Translations under genes and position numbers: made by a program
Part shown: positions 6,937-7,461 of the stretch, piece by piece
Layout: each line of letters starts with the position of its first letter
Numbering within the stretch: the first letter of the stretch is position 1
Notes under the pieces: model-generated
Databases searched by the model: none
Told to the model about the DNA's origin: nothing
Seen by the model: only the letters and a program-made list of their open reading frames with translations
Source: UBA4716 sp036310525
GTDB lineage: Bacteria; Bacillota; Clostridia; UBA1381
Direction: 5' to 3'
Length of the DNA stretch: 7,461 bases
NCBI GenBank assembly: GCA_036310525.1
Contig: JAXJRQ010000028.1
Coordinates: 1 to 7,461, forward strand

Positions 6937-6965
6937 ATATTATCATAAAAAACAATACATTGCAA
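6937..6965 (-). promoter_or_regulatory. Candidate promoter of the gatCAB/AspRS-like unit
   Basis: On the minus strand, TTGCAA (plus 6960-6965) and TAATAT (plus 6937-6942) each match the sigma-A consensus in 4 of 6 positions, at 17-bp spacing. The surrounding DNA is AT-rich. The predicted start is near 6930, giving a ~97-nt leader. This is the best candidate in the gap, but it is weaker than the glnN and tRNA promoters. Confidence 0.45.
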
Positions 6966-6989
6966 GTAAATCGGGAAAATATAAATTAT

Positions 6990-7017
6990 AAAAAAGTTTA
7001 AAAAAGTTTGAAAAAAA
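6990..7017 (+). promoter_or_regulatory. Phased A-tracts (UP-element-like) before the tRNA promoter
   Basis: Three A-runs (6990-6995, 7000-7005, 7011-7017) have centres about 10 and 11.5 bp apart, close to one helical turn. They end three bases before the -35 hexamer. Such phased A-tracts bend DNA and can bind the alpha subunit C-terminal domain of RNA polymerase, as at strong stable-RNA promoters. The pattern is visible; activation of this promoter is inference. Confidence 0.6.
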
Positions 7018-7020
7018 CAC

Positions 7021-7049
7021 TTGACAATTTGAATAGTATTTGCTATAAT
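7021..7049 (+). promoter_or_regulatory. Strong sigma-A promoter of the serine tRNA unit
   Basis: Perfect TTGACA at 7021-7026 and perfect TATAAT at 7044-7049 are 17 bp apart. A TG at 7041-7042 forms an extended -10 element. Transcription should start near 7056, giving a ~22-nt 5' leader before the first tRNA. No clear second promoter lies before the downstream tRNA, so the two are probably co-transcribed. Confidence 0.9.
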
Positions 7050-7077
7050 ATACAAGTCGGTTACGATGACACGATAT

Positions 7078-7166
7078 GGAGAGATGTCTGAGTGGTTGAA
7101 AGAGCCGGTCTTGAAAACCGGTGACGGTTCCGCCGTCCGCGGGTTCGAATCCCGCTCTCTCCTCCA
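7078..7166 (+). tRNA. tRNA-Ser(UGA)
   Basis: This is a type II tRNA with a long variable arm. The acceptor stem GGAGAGA (7078-7084) pairs fully with TCTCTCC (7156-7162). The D-stem is TCT/AGA. The anticodon stem CCGGT/ACCGG holds a loop with TGA at 7112-7114. The variable arm has the stem GACGG/CCGTC, the T-stem is GCGGG/CCCGC with loop TTCGAAT, and CCA is encoded at 7164-7166. The residue before CCA (position 73) is U at 7163, whereas bacterial tRNA-Ser normally carries G73. It reads UCA and, by wobble, other UCN codons. Confidence 0.95.
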
Positions 7167-7187
7167 TTTAAAATTTAATATTGGTAC

Positions 7188-7242
7188 TGCATACAATACT
7201 AATTGCGGATTAGAACGGCAGCAATTAATTTATCTGTATGCA
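7188..7242 (+). other. Nested inverted repeats in the tRNA-tRNA spacer
   Basis: An outer 7-bp pair, tgcatac (7188-7194) with gtatgca (7236-7242), encloses an inner 7-bp pair, taattgc (7200-7206) with gcaatta (7221-7227). Together they could fold most of the 86-nt spacer into one extended hairpin between the two tRNAs. Such a fold could guide RNase processing of the precursor. No open reading frame or promoter of quality is seen in the spacer. The role is inference. Confidence 0.45.
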
Positions 7243-7252
7243 TTTTCTATAA

Positions 7253-7343
7253 GGAGAAGTACTCAAGAGGCCGAAGAGGCGCCCCTGCTAAGGGTGTAGG
7301 TCGGGTAACCGGCGCGAGGGTTCAAATCCCTCCTGCTCCGCCA
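7253..7343 (+). tRNA. tRNA-Ser(GCU)
   Basis: This is a type II tRNA. The acceptor strand GGAGAAG (7253-7259) faces CTGCTCC (7333-7339), with six pairs and one A-G mismatch at 7257/7335 (positions 5-68). The D-stem is CTC/GAG. The anticodon stem CGCCC/GGGTG contains one G-U pair, and its loop carries GCT at 7287-7289. A long variable arm follows, then the T-stem GAGGG/CCCTC with loop TTCAAAT, G73 at 7340, and encoded CCA at 7341-7343. It reads AGC and AGU. The mismatch is unusual but the rest of the cloverleaf is intact. Confidence 0.94.
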
Positions 7344-7386
7344 TAAAAAAGAAGGACTTCCAAACGGAAGTTCTTCTTTTTTATGG
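7341..7386 (+). terminator. Intrinsic terminator of the serine tRNA unit
   Basis: A 21-bp stem (7341-7361 with 7366-7386), containing one G-U pair, has the loop AAAC. The downstream arm holds CTTTTTTAT as the U-tract. The A-rich upstream arm means it could also terminate minus-strand transcription. The stem begins with CCAT, so the encoded CCA of tRNA-Ser(GCU) is part of the terminator stem. The core terminator is 7345-7382. Confidence 0.9.
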
Positions 7387-7390
7387 TAAC

Positions 7391-7461
7391 AGTCATCGCA
7401 CAGCGATGGCTGATTCACATTTGCGCAGCACATACTTCACGGCGAAGCCACTTCACTTGGC
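7391..7461. repeat. Degenerate array of mini-palindromes separated by 'ttcac' spacers
   Basis: Short hairpins alternate with a recurring spacer: CATCGC-ACA-GCGATG (7394-7408, extendable to nine pairs with one G-U), gattcac (7412-7418), a TTGCGCAGCA half-palindrome (7421-7430), acttcac (7434-7440), GGC-GAA-GCC (7441-7449), acttcac (7450-7456), then TTGGC at the window edge, which may open another palindrome. Spacer ends are 22 and 16 nt apart, so the period is not fixed as in CRISPR. From memory, similar hairpin strings spaced by 'acttca' are scattered between genes in Clostridia. Their function is unknown to me. No gene is visible here. Confidence 0.6.

Noticed and set aside
6834..7020. T-box riboswitch upstream of gatC
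   Set aside because: The leader is too short and shows no T-box sequence, specifier loop or terminator/antiterminator pair.
6918..7196. Minus-strand open frames of 74-92 codons across the tRNA-Ser(UGA) gene
   Set aside because: They read the complement of the tRNA and AT-rich intergenic DNA, have no good ribosome site, and resemble the usual false tRNA-antisense ORF (ERDSNPRTAEP...).
7066..7299. Open frame on the plus strand reading MSEWLKEPVLKTGDGSAV...
   Set aside because: It is a translation of the tRNA-Ser(UGA) gene, a well-known spurious protein pattern; the cloverleaf explains the sequence.
7391..7461. CRISPR array
   Set aside because: The constant part is only 6-7 nt, the intervals (22 and 16 nt) are too short and uneven, and the intervening segments are themselves palindromes.

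Overview
The window looks like a piece of chromosome from a low-to-moderate-GC anaerobic Firmicute, most like Clostridia of the Ruminococcus/Oscillospiraceae type. The basis is protein similarity recalled from memory: a type III glutamine synthetase, a clostridial-type GatCAB, an archaeal-type aspartyl-tRNA synthetase relative, and arrays of tiny hairpins separated by 'acttcac'. The genus cannot be fixed from sequence alone. No phage, CRISPR or transposase gene is present.

Layout. On the minus strand, reading from right to left, there is a four-gene transcription unit: gatC (6833-6579), gatA (6576-5155), gatB (5176-3761) and an AspRS-like gene (3745-2441). The genes are spaced 2 nt apart, overlap by 22 nt, and are 15 nt apart, in that order, and each has its own Shine-Dalgarno sequence. 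After a 180-nt gap with a near-consensus promoter and a structured leader comes glnN (2260-155), also on the minus strand. It ends in an intrinsic terminator nested inside a 30-bp near-perfect inverted repeat (1-140). To the right of gatC and divergent from it, the plus strand carries a strong promoter behind phased A-tracts. That promoter drives two serine tRNAs, Ser(UGA) and Ser(GCU). The unit closes with a long terminator whose stem swallows the encoded CCA end. The last ~70 nt are a degenerate array of mini-palindromes that runs off the window.

How the genes work together. GatCAB amidates Glu-tRNA(Gln), and also Asp-tRNA(Asn) when a non-discriminating AspRS supplies it, using glutamine as the amide donor. 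Glutamine synthetase makes that glutamine. The AspRS-like protein sits where the supplier of mischarged Asp-tRNA(Asn) would be expected, and its anticodon-binding domain carries a His typical of non-discriminating enzymes. Its catalytic core is odd, however: the class II motif 2 Arg and Glu (normally FRAE) read Y-S-G-K, and the aspartate-contacting Lys of QSPQxYKQ is Met. This is the most interesting point in the window. It is either a synthetase paralogue with changed or lost chemistry, or a local compensated frameshift in motif 2, because the codons for 'AEK' are present there out of frame.

All other protein genes look intact and ordinary. Intergenic structures (glnN leader, gatC leader, tRNA spacer, outer inverted repeat, hairpin array) are seen directly, but their functions are inferred.
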